Below, piece after piece: positions 46,651 through 53,380 of a stretch of DNA of 64,000 bases. Each line of letters opens with the position of its first letter. The stretch's first letter is position 1. The stretch lies in NCBI RefSeq assembly GCF_003863965.1, contig NZ_RRCN01000001.1:2178526-2242525 (forward strand), read 5' to 3'. A model generated the notes under the pieces. The model was given only the letters and a program-made list of their open reading frames with translations, was not told the origin of the DNA and did no database searches. Source of the DNA: Paenibacillus oralis. Its GTDB lineage: Bacteria > Bacillota > Bacilli > Paenibacillales > Paenibacillaceae. A program made the translations under genes and the position numbers.

Positions 46651-47795
46651 ACTCTGACGTAAAAAGAAATATTTTGCTTACCCCCGGACCGGCAACAACT
46701 ACGGATAGTGTAAAACGGTCACAGGTGGTTCCGGATATATGCCCCCGTGAAGCCGAGTTTGGTGTTGTTATGGAGCACATTTCCAGCGAACTCACGCGTT
46801 TGGTTGCGGATCCGGACCACTATCGGGCCGTCTTGTTTGGCGGCTCGGGCACCGCGGCCGTTGAATCCATGATCAGCTCCGTTCCTGGCGGCGAAGCCAT
46901 GGTTATTGTTAATAACGGCGCATATGGCAGACGGATGTGCGAGATCGCCGCGGTCTACGGAATCGACTTCTTGGAATTCAGGAGTCCTTTTGATGAGGCC
47001 ATTGATCTCGATGAATTAGAGCGGTGTATCCGCTCCTCCGGCCGCAGGATTTCCCATCTCGCGGTGGTGCATCATGAGACGACAACCGGCCTGCTGAACA
47101 GGGTGAAGGAGATCGGGGAATTGTGCCGCAGGTATCACATCGACTTGATGGTGGACGCCATAAGCTCTTTTGCCGCGGTTCCGATGGACATGAAGGAAAT
47201 GAACATTTCTTTTCTGGCGTCCAGTTCCAACAAGAACCTGCAGGGAATGCCCGGGGTTTCGTTCGTGATCGCGGAGAAGAGCAAATTGGAGAATTTAAAG
47301 GATCGGAAGCCAAGAAGTTATTATTTGAATTTGTACGCGCAATATCGTTATTTTGCTGAACATGCGCAGATGCGGTTTACACCGCCGGTACAGACCTTGT
47401 ACGCGCTTAAGCAGGCTATCCGGGAATTAAAGCAGGAAGGTACAGCCAAGCGTTACGAAAGATACACCGCATCCTGGAAAACTTTAATCAGCGGTCTAAA
47501 CAGGCTCGGTTTGACCTACATCGTCCCCGAAGAGCATCACGCGAAGCTCATTACTTCCATTCGTGAACCTGATGCGGATTTTGATTTTCAGTCCATGCAT
47601 GATTTCTTCTACAGCAAAGGCATAATGATTTACCCCGGCAAGCTGGAGGGGCTAAAGACGTTCCGGGTCGCCAATATCGGGGACATTACGGCTAAGGACA
47701 TCGAGGTTTTTCTGGAATGGCTGGAAGAGTATCTGCACGGCGTTCAAGCGAATAGAAGAAAGGTGGAGTCCCGTGGGAACCGTAGCGAAGAATAA
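46647..47795 (+). CDS. aepZ: 2-aminoethylphosphonate aminotransferase
   Basis: A PLP aminotransferase (382 residues) that converts phosphonoacetaldehyde to 2-aminoethylphosphonate in the biosynthetic direction. LLTPGPATTTDSVKRSQ at the start and the PLP lysine in FLASSSNKNLQGMPG are typical of the PhnW/AepZ group of the fold-type I class. GTG 46647 overlaps the aepY stop. The same enzyme type runs backwards in catabolism, but its place after mutase and decarboxylase genes shows synthesis. It overlaps the following ATP-grasp gene by 23 bases. Confidence 0.92.
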   Translation: MNSDVKRNILLTPGPATTTDSVKRSQVVPDICPREAEFGVVMEHISSELTRLVADPDHYRAVLFGGSGTAAVESMISSVPGGEAMVIVNNGAYGRRMCEIAAVYGIDFLEFRSPFDEAIDLDELERCIRSSGRRISHLAVVHHETTTGLLNRVKEIGELCRRYHIDLMVDAISSFAAVPMDMKEMNISFLASSSNKNLQGMPGVSFVIAEKSKLENLKDRKPRSYYLNLYAQYRYFAEHAQMRFTPPVQTLYALKQAIRELKQEGTAKRYERYTASWKTLISGLNRLGLTYIVPEEHHAKLITSIREPDADFDFQSMHDFFYSKGIMIYPGKLEGLKTFRVANIGDITAKDIEVFLEWLEEYLHGVQANRRKVESRGNRSEE

Positions 47796-48513
47796 ATGGA
47801 TAAAATACGAGTTTATGAAAAGGGATGCCTCGTTGGCGCCCTACCTGCCGGAAACAAAGAGGATGAACCGGCCATCCTTCTGGAGTCTTTTGAAAAAACA
47901 CCGGCATGTCATGGTTAAACCGGTTTGGGGAAGCCGCGGCCGCGGGGTGATTCAAGTTTCGGATCTGGGGAATGGCAGGTACGCCGTACATTACGAGAAT
48001 CGGGCACAGGTGATACAGGGAAGGGAGAACACCTACCGCTATATCCAAAAAATAATGGGGTCCGCGAGTTACATGGTTCAACGGCGGATTACCCGCCCCA
48101 CCATCAACAATCGCCCCTTTGATATGAGAGTCATCGTGCAGCGGAAAAAAAGTTCATCCCAGTGGGTAGTTACGGGCAAGCTGATCAAGGTGGCCGGCAA
48201 AGGCTACATTGTTTCCAACAATACGCGGAGCAAAGGAACGCTGCTCAAGTTCAGACCGGGGCTTCAGCGCTCATCCATTAGACATCTGCCCGCCTCCGCA
48301 CTGGAATCCAAAATCAACAAAGTTTCGCTTCTTTCCGTAAGAAGACTAAAAGCCTTGTTCCCCGAACACCGTATTTACGGCCTGGACGTCGCCACCGATC
48401 CAGGGGGGCGTGTGTCCATTATTGAAGCCAACCTTTATCCGGCCATGTCCCATTTCCGCAAGCTGAAGGATGCAGCGTTGTACCGCCGAATCCTCGCTTA
48501 TAAAAGAGGTTGA
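47773..48513 (+). CDS. YheC/YheD-family ATP-grasp protein in the phosphonate operon
   Basis: A 246-residue ATP-grasp protein: LAPYLPETKRMNR, ATP-binding VMVKPVWGSRGRGVI, FDMRVIVQRK and C-terminal VSIIEANLYPAM. GTG 47773 has AGAAAGGTGGAG upstream and overlaps the end of aepZ, so it is translationally coupled to phosphonate synthesis. YheC/D proteins are linked to the spore coat. ATP-grasp enzymes join a carboxylate to an amine, and 2-aminoethylphosphonate has a primary amine, so ligation of it to a peptide or coat component is a possible job (inference). No cytidylyltransferase gene, the usual next step for phosphonolipids or glycans, is present. Confidence 0.87.
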   Translation: MGTVAKNKWIKYEFMKRDASLAPYLPETKRMNRPSFWSLLKKHRHVMVKPVWGSRGRGVIQVSDLGNGRYAVHYENRAQVIQGRENTYRYIQKIMGSASYMVQRRITRPTINNRPFDMRVIVQRKKSSSQWVVTGKLIKVAGKGYIVSNNTRSKGTLLKFRPGLQRSSIRHLPASALESKINKVSLLSVRRLKALFPEHRIYGLDVATDPGGRVSIIEANLYPAMSHFRKLKDAALYRRILAYKRG

Positions 48514-48522
48514 TGGACGCCT

Positions 48523-48551
48523 AAAGCCCGCTAAATGAAGCGGGCTTTTTA
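48523..48551 (+). terminator. Intrinsic terminator of the phosphonate operon
   Basis: AAAGCCCGC pairs with GCGGGCTTT around an 8-base loop, followed by further T. Confidence 0.88.
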
Positions 48552-48623
48552 TATGCGCCAATAGCGGCCCGCCCCTTTTCGAAGCCCGGCCGCCCGGCGT
48601 TGCGCCGGGTTGCGGCGGCCGAG

Positions 48624-49007
48624 TTAGTCCGTGTGTGCGACGGCGCGGATTTCGACCAGTTGCTCAGGGGATGCCAGGTAGGTTACGCCGATAAGACTGC
48701 CGGCCGGCCGGTGTTGTCCCATGTATTCCTTGAACAGCCGGATGACGGGCTCGAAATGCTCTTCCGCCTTTGTCAGATAGAGCTCTACATAAGCGAGGTT
48801 CGACTTCGTGACCCCAAATCCCGCCAGCACGCGATCGAGATTCTCCAGCGTCTGCCGGGTCTGCGCCTCAATATCGCCCGCGCCAACGAACGCGCCCTCC
48901 GTATCGTGGGAAAATTGCCCCGAAATGTAGATGGTGCCGTTGACACTGTAACCCTGGGAGATGCCGTGATCCCAAAGATCGTGATTGTAGGTTTTGACAT
49001 TAGCCAT
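48624..49007 (-). CDS. ridA: RidA-family protein (reactive enamine/imine deaminase type)
   Basis: A 127-residue YjgF/YER057c/UK114-fold protein. NGTIYISGQFSHDTEG, the subunit-contact QTRQTLENLDRVL, and VELYLTKAEEHFEPV are typical. The catalytic Arg of true RidA is replaced in the IGVTYLASPEQLVEIRA end region (ASPEQLVEI rather than RVAxLPxxxxVEIE), so deaminase activity is uncertain. GGAGAG lies upstream of the ATG. It is transcribed divergently from an HxlR regulator, which probably controls it. Confidence 0.88.
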   Translation of the reverse strand: MANVKTYNHDLWDHGISQGYSVNGTIYISGQFSHDTEGAFVGAGDIEAQTRQTLENLDRVLAGFGVTKSNLAYVELYLTKAEEHFEPVIRLFKEYMGQHRPAGSLIGVTYLASPEQLVEIRAVAHTD

Positions 49008-49066
49008 TTTTTTCTCTCCTTTACTTCAAAGTAAGGCCAGTATAAAATGAACGCAAACAAAAAAAT

Positions 49067-49091
49067 AGTACGCACTTTATTGATAGGTACT
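49067..49091. promoter_or_regulatory. Possible HxlR operator
   Basis: AGTAC and GTACT form an inverted pair spaced by 15 bases in the gap between ridA and the HxlR gene. Such spaced palindromes are typical binding sites of HxlR-family regulators, but no other support exists here. Confidence 0.3.
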
Positions 49092-49112
49092 ACCAGAAAG
49101 GATAGTGCAAAT

Positions 49113-49451
49113 ATGAGCGTGGCCGACTATAAAGGGAAAGGTAATATTCAAGAGACCCCTTTTGGCTATACCTTATCAGTGATCGGCGGCAAATGGAAAA
49201 TGCTGATTATTTACCTCCTCGCAGAAAACCAAACGGTTCGCTTTAATGATATGAAAAGACGGATAGGAGCCATTACCTATAAAACATTGAGTGCCCAACT
49301 AAAAGAACTGGAAGCCGACGGTATGGTGAACCGCAAAGAGTATCCCCAAGTTCCCCCTAAAGTCGAGTACAGTCTCACAGCGAAAGCGGAAACCCTGTTG
49401 CCCGTTTTGGAACAGTTATGCGAGTGGGGGGTAAAGAACCAAAATAATTGA
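49113..49451 (+). CDS. HxlR-family transcriptional regulator
   Basis: A 112-residue winged-helix regulator: TLSVIGGKWKMLIIYLLAE is the family signature, followed by RFNDMKRRIGAITYKTLSAQLKELEADGMV (recognition helix and wing, ~40-70) and EYSLTAKAETLLPVL. HxlR proteins often sense reactive electrophiles or aldehydes. ATG 49113 follows AGAAAGGATAG. It is divergent from ridA, 105 bases away; the pair resembles other regulator/detoxification units. Confidence 0.9.
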   Translation: MSVADYKGKGNIQETPFGYTLSVIGGKWKMLIIYLLAENQTVRFNDMKRRIGAITYKTLSAQLKELEADGMVNRKEYPQVPPKVEYSLTAKAETLLPVLEQLCEWGVKNQNN

Positions 49452-49462
49452 ACGGAATAAGA

Positions 49463-49514
49463 AAAGAACGGGCGGCTTGCAGGGATTCTCCTCTGGCACC
49501 TCCCGTTCTTTATT
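49463..49514 (+). terminator. Intrinsic terminator after the HxlR gene
   Basis: AAAGAACGGG pairs with CCCGTTCTTT around a long, partly paired loop, followed by ATTTT. Confidence 0.8.
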
Positions 49515-49658
49515 TTGGTATGAATTTTGTCGAAATTCCTTTTTCAAGTGAATTGGATAGCGAATTAAAGTGTAAAAGTCATATTGACTTTATAGTTGTA
49601 AGTGGAATACGATGATCTGGTTGTAAGGCTAGAACTGCTAGAGAGGATCAGAGTAGTT

Positions 49659-50495
49659 ATGAAAAAGAGAATTGCGGATATCGTTACTATAATCGTGGGT
49701 GCCTTTTTATTTGCATTGGCCGTCAATCTGTTTGTCATCCCAAATGAGTTTGGTGAGGGGGGCGTTACAGGGGTCACTATTATTTTGTACTACTTGTTTC
49801 AGTGGTCGCCCTCCATCGTCAATATCGTGATCAATGGCTTGCTGCTGATAGTCGGCTACAAATTTCTCGATCGGCAAACAACGGTGTATACGGTGATTGC
49901 GGTCGCTTTTAACTCGCTGTTTCTGCATTTAACGGAAAACTGGAGGATCAATTCGCATGAACCGACCATTAATGCGGTTTTCGCCGGTGTGCTTGTGGGG
50001 GTCGGAATCGGCCTGACCGTGCGGGTCGGAGGAACGACGGCGGGAACCGTGATTTTAGCCCGGATCGCCAATAAATATCTCGACTGGAATATCAGCTATG
50101 CGCTGTTGTTTTTCGATTTGATCGTGGCTTTTTCCTCCTATTTTATTATCGGGGCGGAGAAGCTGATGCTGACCATCGTCATTTTGTATGTCGGTACGAA
50201 AGTGATGGACTTCATGATCGAGGGGCTGAATCCCAAAAAGGCCGTTACGATCATCTCGGAGAAACAAAACGACATCGCTGAGATGGTCATTACCCAAATG
50301 GACCGTGGCGTTACGGTACTGTCGGGCCATGGCTACTATACGAAAAATCCGAAGGAAGTCCTGTACATCGTCATCAGCAAACAAGAGGTATCCACGCTTA
50401 AAAAGATTGTCAAATCCATCGACAAAGCCGCGTTTCTCACTATTCACGACGTGCGGGATGTGTTTGGGGAGGGGTTTTTGGATATTTCGAAGTGA
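49659..50495 (+). CDS. yitT: YitT-family membrane protein, full length
   Basis: A 278-residue protein with about six membrane segments (~1-190) and a C-terminal cytoplasmic DUF2179 domain (~195-278; KAVTIISEKQNDIAEMV, RGVTVLSGHGYYTKNPKEVLYIV, HDVRDVFGEGF). Both YitT parts are present, unlike the short copy at 9223-9828. AGAGGATC lies upstream of ATG 49659. Function unknown; DUF2179 resembles nucleotide- or ion-binding regulatory domains. Confidence 0.9.
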   Translation: MKKRIADIVTIIVGAFLFALAVNLFVIPNEFGEGGVTGVTIILYYLFQWSPSIVNIVINGLLLIVGYKFLDRQTTVYTVIAVAFNSLFLHLTENWRINSHEPTINAVFAGVLVGVGIGLTVRVGGTTAGTVILARIANKYLDWNISYALLFFDLIVAFSSYFIIGAEKLMLTIVILYVGTKVMDFMIEGLNPKKAVTIISEKQNDIAEMVITQMDRGVTVLSGHGYYTKNPKEVLYIVISKQEVSTLKKIVKSIDKAAFLTIHDVRDVFGEGFLDISK

Positions 50496-50660
50496 GCCAA
50501 TTTAGCATCCTGGGCTAATGCGCGGCTTGTAAAAGCTCCAGGCTCTCTGGACATATGATGATGTACACCGCGAGCTGATCGTGAAAGCCGCATAGATAGC
50601 AAGAGGCATCCCCCAAGCCATTCGGTCGTTATATTCCATGGGTGATTCAAGCCTTTATCG

Positions 50661-51125
50661 TTATGTGAGGACACTTTCCATTACTTTTATATCGCCTTGT
50701 GGCGAATATAACTTAGGCTCGGACATAACGGCTTTAGCAGTACCTGCATGCTGAGCGCCACTTTCATTAAAAAGTTTCGTGCAGAATTTGCGGCCTTCCG
50801 CACCAATTTCTATAGTGTCTGCTGGTGGTGAGGCGGCCGGTGCTCTATTTTCCTCCTTCGCCTCCGCGGCCTTTTGACGGCGCACTTTCTCCAGAGATGC
50901 TTCCTGTTCCGCTTTGGCTTGCTTTTTGGCCTCTGCTTGTGCTTGCTTTAAAGCTTCACCCACCTCTGGGCTGGATTCGGCAGCTCTATTCATGGAATCC
51001 ATAGCATAGCCTAAAGCCCCGTCATTATGATTCGTTTTATAAACACCCATAGCAACGTCAGCCATTTTCATATGCCCTGACGCCCCAATCAACCCTTGCA
51101 TGACACCTTTCGTCAATATGTTCAT
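50661..51125 (-). CDS. Hypothetical coiled-coil protein
   Basis: A 154-residue protein with a helical N-terminus (LTKGVMQGLIGASGHMKMADVAMGVY), a long Lys/Glu/Ala-rich coiled coil (~55-95, EALKQAQAEAKKQAKAEQEA) and a compact C-terminus (GAEGRKFCTKLFNESGAQ). Not recognised. A strong GGGGGGAATCGG ribosome site before ATG supports it as real. The gap 50496-50660 shows nothing else. Confidence 0.65.
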   Translation of the reverse strand: MNILTKGVMQGLIGASGHMKMADVAMGVYKTNHNDGALGYAMDSMNRAAESSPEVGEALKQAQAEAKKQAKAEQEASLEKVRRQKAAEAKEENRAPAASPPADTIEIGAEGRKFCTKLFNESGAQHAGTAKAVMSEPKLYSPQGDIKVMESVLT

Positions 51126-51318
51126 CCGATTCCCCCCAAATAATATACTATGTACTGGAAGTCAACAAAAATATATCGGCATTTTGCTCAGGAAATTTTA
51201 GTAAATCCCAAGCGGGTAGAGATTTATGGCTGGTGACGCAGACAAGGATGATATGGATCGGTGCTGCCTATGAATATTTTTATACGCGTATCTGAGTAAA
51301 TTTATATATAATCTTAGT

Positions 51319-51332
51319 TGTAAGCGCTTTTG
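51319..51332 (+). promoter_or_regulatory. cre site and promoter remnant of a deleted malE
   Basis: TGTAAGCGCTTTTG matches the cre consensus at all but the last two positions. A TATAAT lies at 51307-51312 just upstream. These control elements are now joined directly to the last codons of the malE relic, so they are what remains of the maltose operon promoter. Confidence 0.65.
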
Positions 51333-51336
51333 GGCG

Positions 51337-51441
51337 ATGGACGATGCGGTTGATTTTATCGTGCAGGGGGAGGACCCGAAGTCCGTGCTGGATGAAACGG
51401 CGGAGCAGATTGCCGCCCAGATCAAGGCTTCCGGCCGGTAA
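51337..51441 (+). pseudogene. malE: Relic: C-terminal end of a maltose-type solute-binding protein
   Basis: 34 codons read MDDAVDFIVQGEDPKSVLDE ... AEQIAAQIKASGR, the last two helices of a MalE/MdxE-type sugar-binding protein. All upstream coding sequence is gone; the cre site ends five bases before the remaining ATG. One deletion appears to have removed everything between promoter and tail. Confidence 0.72.
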
Positions 51442-51497
51442 GCGGCGCCAGCCGTCGGCCGTTTGAGCTTGTTATTTCGTACCGGGAGGAATTCATC

Positions 51498-52244
51498 ATG
51501 GAGGAACGCAATGCTGGCGAGCTGCGCCATCCGGCGCACAAAGAGGGTTATGCAGCCCGGGAGAAGCCGGCGCATCGCCCCTGGCTGGCGATGGGGCTGT
51601 CCATTCTGTTCGCCGGATTAGGGCAGTTGTACAACCGCAGTTATATCAAAGGGGTCATTCTGTTATTTTAGAGCTTGCGTTTATCATCACCTTCGCGGAT
51701 TTTATCGGACTAGGTCTGTGGGGGATGGTCACGCTGGGGACGATTCCCAAAGTGGATCATTCGATTTTTTTACTGGTGTACGGGCTTTTGTCGCTTATTT
51801 TGCTGGCGATAGCCGCCATGATCTACATTGTCAACATCAGGGATGCCAAAAAAGAGGCCGAGCTCATCGCCGGCGGCTGGCAGCGGCCGAAGCGGCATCT
51901 CCCATGATGCCTATGAAGCGGCCGATGTGGACGGTGGGACGCGCTGGCAGAAATTCCGCTATATTACGCTGCCGCATGTGCTGTTTGCCACCGCGCCGTT
52001 GCTCATAATTCAATATACGGCCAACTTTAACAATTTTAATATCATTTATTTGTTCAATGGCGGCGGCCCCGCGGTTCGCGGGCAGACGGCCGGCGGGACG
52101 GATATTTTGATTTCCTGGGTGTATCAGCTAAACAACTACAATATGGCGGCGACCATTTCCTTGATAATCGGAGTCATTGTGATCGCTTTCGCCTTTTTTC
52201 AATTCAGACGGACCAAATCGTTCAAAGAGGAGCGTGATCATTAA
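51498..52244 (+). pseudogene. malF: Maltose ABC transporter permease MalF, broken and partly deleted
   Basis: Three frame segments of one permease. ATG 51498 (behind GGGAGGA) gives LSILFAGLGQLYNRSYIKGV and ends at TAG 51669. A one-base loss there puts the next part in another frame: LELAFIITFADFIGLGLWGM to DAKKEAELIAGGWQRPK. A large deletion near 51895-51910 then joins this to YEAADVDGGTRWQKFRYITLP (the EAA loop that contacts the ATPase) and FKEERDH at the true C-terminus. The central membrane segments are missing. No malG follows. Confidence 0.82.
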
Positions 52245-52303
52245 ATGGTCCTTGCCGTAAACCAGCTTATCATTAATAACGCTTATATAATATGCCCCTA
52301 ATT

Positions 52304-52546
52304 TCACCCCCGCTTGTAATAAACATAGGAAAAGGGCTTGTTCAGGTCGGTTTTTATTGCGACATCGAGGATTTCAATGTGTTCTTTTTCACTTAGCTGT
52401 TTAATATGAAGATCGGAAATTTTACTATAAGAGTCTTTTTGAGAGAGGTGAATCAGGGCAGAAAGCGAGAAAAGCAGAAGGAGGGCCAATCCTTGAAGGA
52501 ACCATTTATTTTCAGCACCGGCGTTAAACAAATCCTCCCTATTCAT
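52304..52546 (-). CDS. Small hypothetical membrane protein
   Basis: An 80-residue protein with one membrane segment (WFLQGLALLLLFSLSALIHL) and a charged C-terminal domain (KQLSEKEHIEILDVAIKTDL). Not recognised. No ribosome site precedes the ATG, though GGGAGGA lies just inside the frame, so the true start is doubtful. It occupies the gap between the mal wreck and the CRISPR region. Confidence 0.4.
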   Translation of the reverse strand: MNREDLFNAGAENKWFLQGLALLLLFSLSALIHLSQKDSYSKISDLHIKQLSEKEHIEILDVAIKTDLNKPFSYVYYKRG

Positions 52547-52573
52547 TACAGTTCTAAGTACGGTTAAATTATA

Positions 52574-52694
52574 CTATTACAACTGGAGAAGTGTATAGCT
52601 AAGCGACTGACTTGTTGGGATTGCTTTTTATTATAATGAAGCCGTATATTGGTGAATTATGACAAATCTTGCGGTAAAATAGAACTAGGTTGTA
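52574..52694 (+). repeat. Copy 1 of the cas3 upstream region
   Basis: About 120 bases nearly the same as 55494-55624 just before cas3. The last 50 bases (GTATATTGGTGAATTATGAC to AACTAGGTTGTAT) are identical. Here they run directly into the tail of cas1 instead of cas3, marking a deletion junction near 52694. Confidence 0.85.
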
Positions 52695-52909
52695 TGCTGA
52701 TCGTAATATTTCCATCCCCTTCTTGACACAAAGCGGGAGATTCTTGGCAAGAGTGATCGGTGAAAGCCGGGAAATGTCGTTTTGCGAAAGATGCAGCCGA
52801 ATTTCTGATAATGAAGAGGAAGCAACGAAGATCTATAACCACAAATCTTATTACTGGCCCGTTTCTTGCGCGGCGATTTAGATGAGTACCGCCATTTTTA
52901 TGGCAGTAG
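52695..52909 (+). pseudogene. cas1: Relic of a second cas1
   Basis: The sequence follows intact cas1 (62576-63607) from its codon ~61 on: ADRNISIPFLTQSGRFLARV matches ADRNISITFLTQSGRFLARV. It carries base changes, a frameshift around 52770-52800, a loss of ~26 bases, then a jump from the YNHK codons to the last ~20 codons (TTATTACTGGCCCGTTTCTT). It ends in TAG 52907-52909, 10 bases before an intact cas2. It cannot make Cas1. Confidence 0.85.
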
Positions 52910-52919
52910 GTGAGTCGGG

Positions 52920-53210
52920 ATGCTTGTACTCATTACTTATGATGTTCAAACAACAGGCGTAGGAGGTGCCGCGCGGCTGCGTAAAGTGTCCAAGGCGTGT
53001 CAGAATTACGGGCAGCGGGTGCAGAATTCCGTGTTTGAGTGCATTGTGGATGCAGCCCAGTTCACTGCTCTGAAATTGGAGTTAACCCAGTTAATTGATG
53101 AAGAAAAAGATAGCTTGCGATTTTATCGGTTGGGCAATAACTACAAAACCAAAGTAGAGCATATTGGGGCCAAGCCATCGATAGATTTAGAGGAGCCGCT
53201 TATCTTCTAG
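52920..53210 (+). CDS. cas2: Cas2, second copy, upstream of array 1
   Basis: A 96-residue ferredoxin-fold Cas2, the dimer that bridges Cas1 dimers during spacer capture. LVLITYDVQTTGVGGAARLR is the N-terminal strand with the family Asp. It differs from the other cas2 (63618-63908) in only two residues near the N-terminus (T/S, V/A). It is intact although its cas1 partner is decayed. Expression is uncertain because its promoter would have to be the copied cas3 upstream region at 52574-52694. Confidence 0.93.
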   Translation: MLVLITYDVQTTGVGGAARLRKVSKACQNYGQRVQNSVFECIVDAAQFTALKLELTQLIDEEKDSLRFYRLGNNYKTKVEHIGAKPSIDLEEPLIF

Positions 53211-53380
53211 CGGTGCGAACCCCAAGCGCACATGAAATCCCTGGGAGGTTCGCACCCCGCGTCATTAAAGGGTTTGTAGAGATTTTGGTTAAAATTAATG
53301 GAGAAATTTCGTGCTCGCAAAATGGGTTCGCACTTTTGGGCTTACGAGGCCTTGTGCCACAAGGATTCGCATGGCCCGCT
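53211..53380 (+). promoter_or_regulatory. CRISPR leader of array 1
   Basis: AT- and GC-mixed leader between cas2 and the first repeat. GGTGCGAACC near its start and GGTTCGCACC 25 bases on form an inverted repeat. The first ~85 bases are nearly identical to 63909-64000 after the other cas2, which marks both as type I-C leaders. It would hold the array promoter and the sites for directed spacer insertion. Confidence 0.82.

Noticed and set aside
46640..46655. Possible frameshift between aepY and aepZ
   Set aside because: The four-base overlap is normal translational coupling; both proteins are full length for their families.
51198..51575. 125-residue minus-strand frame
   Set aside because: The plus strand shows the malE tail, cre site and start of the malF relic, which explain this region.
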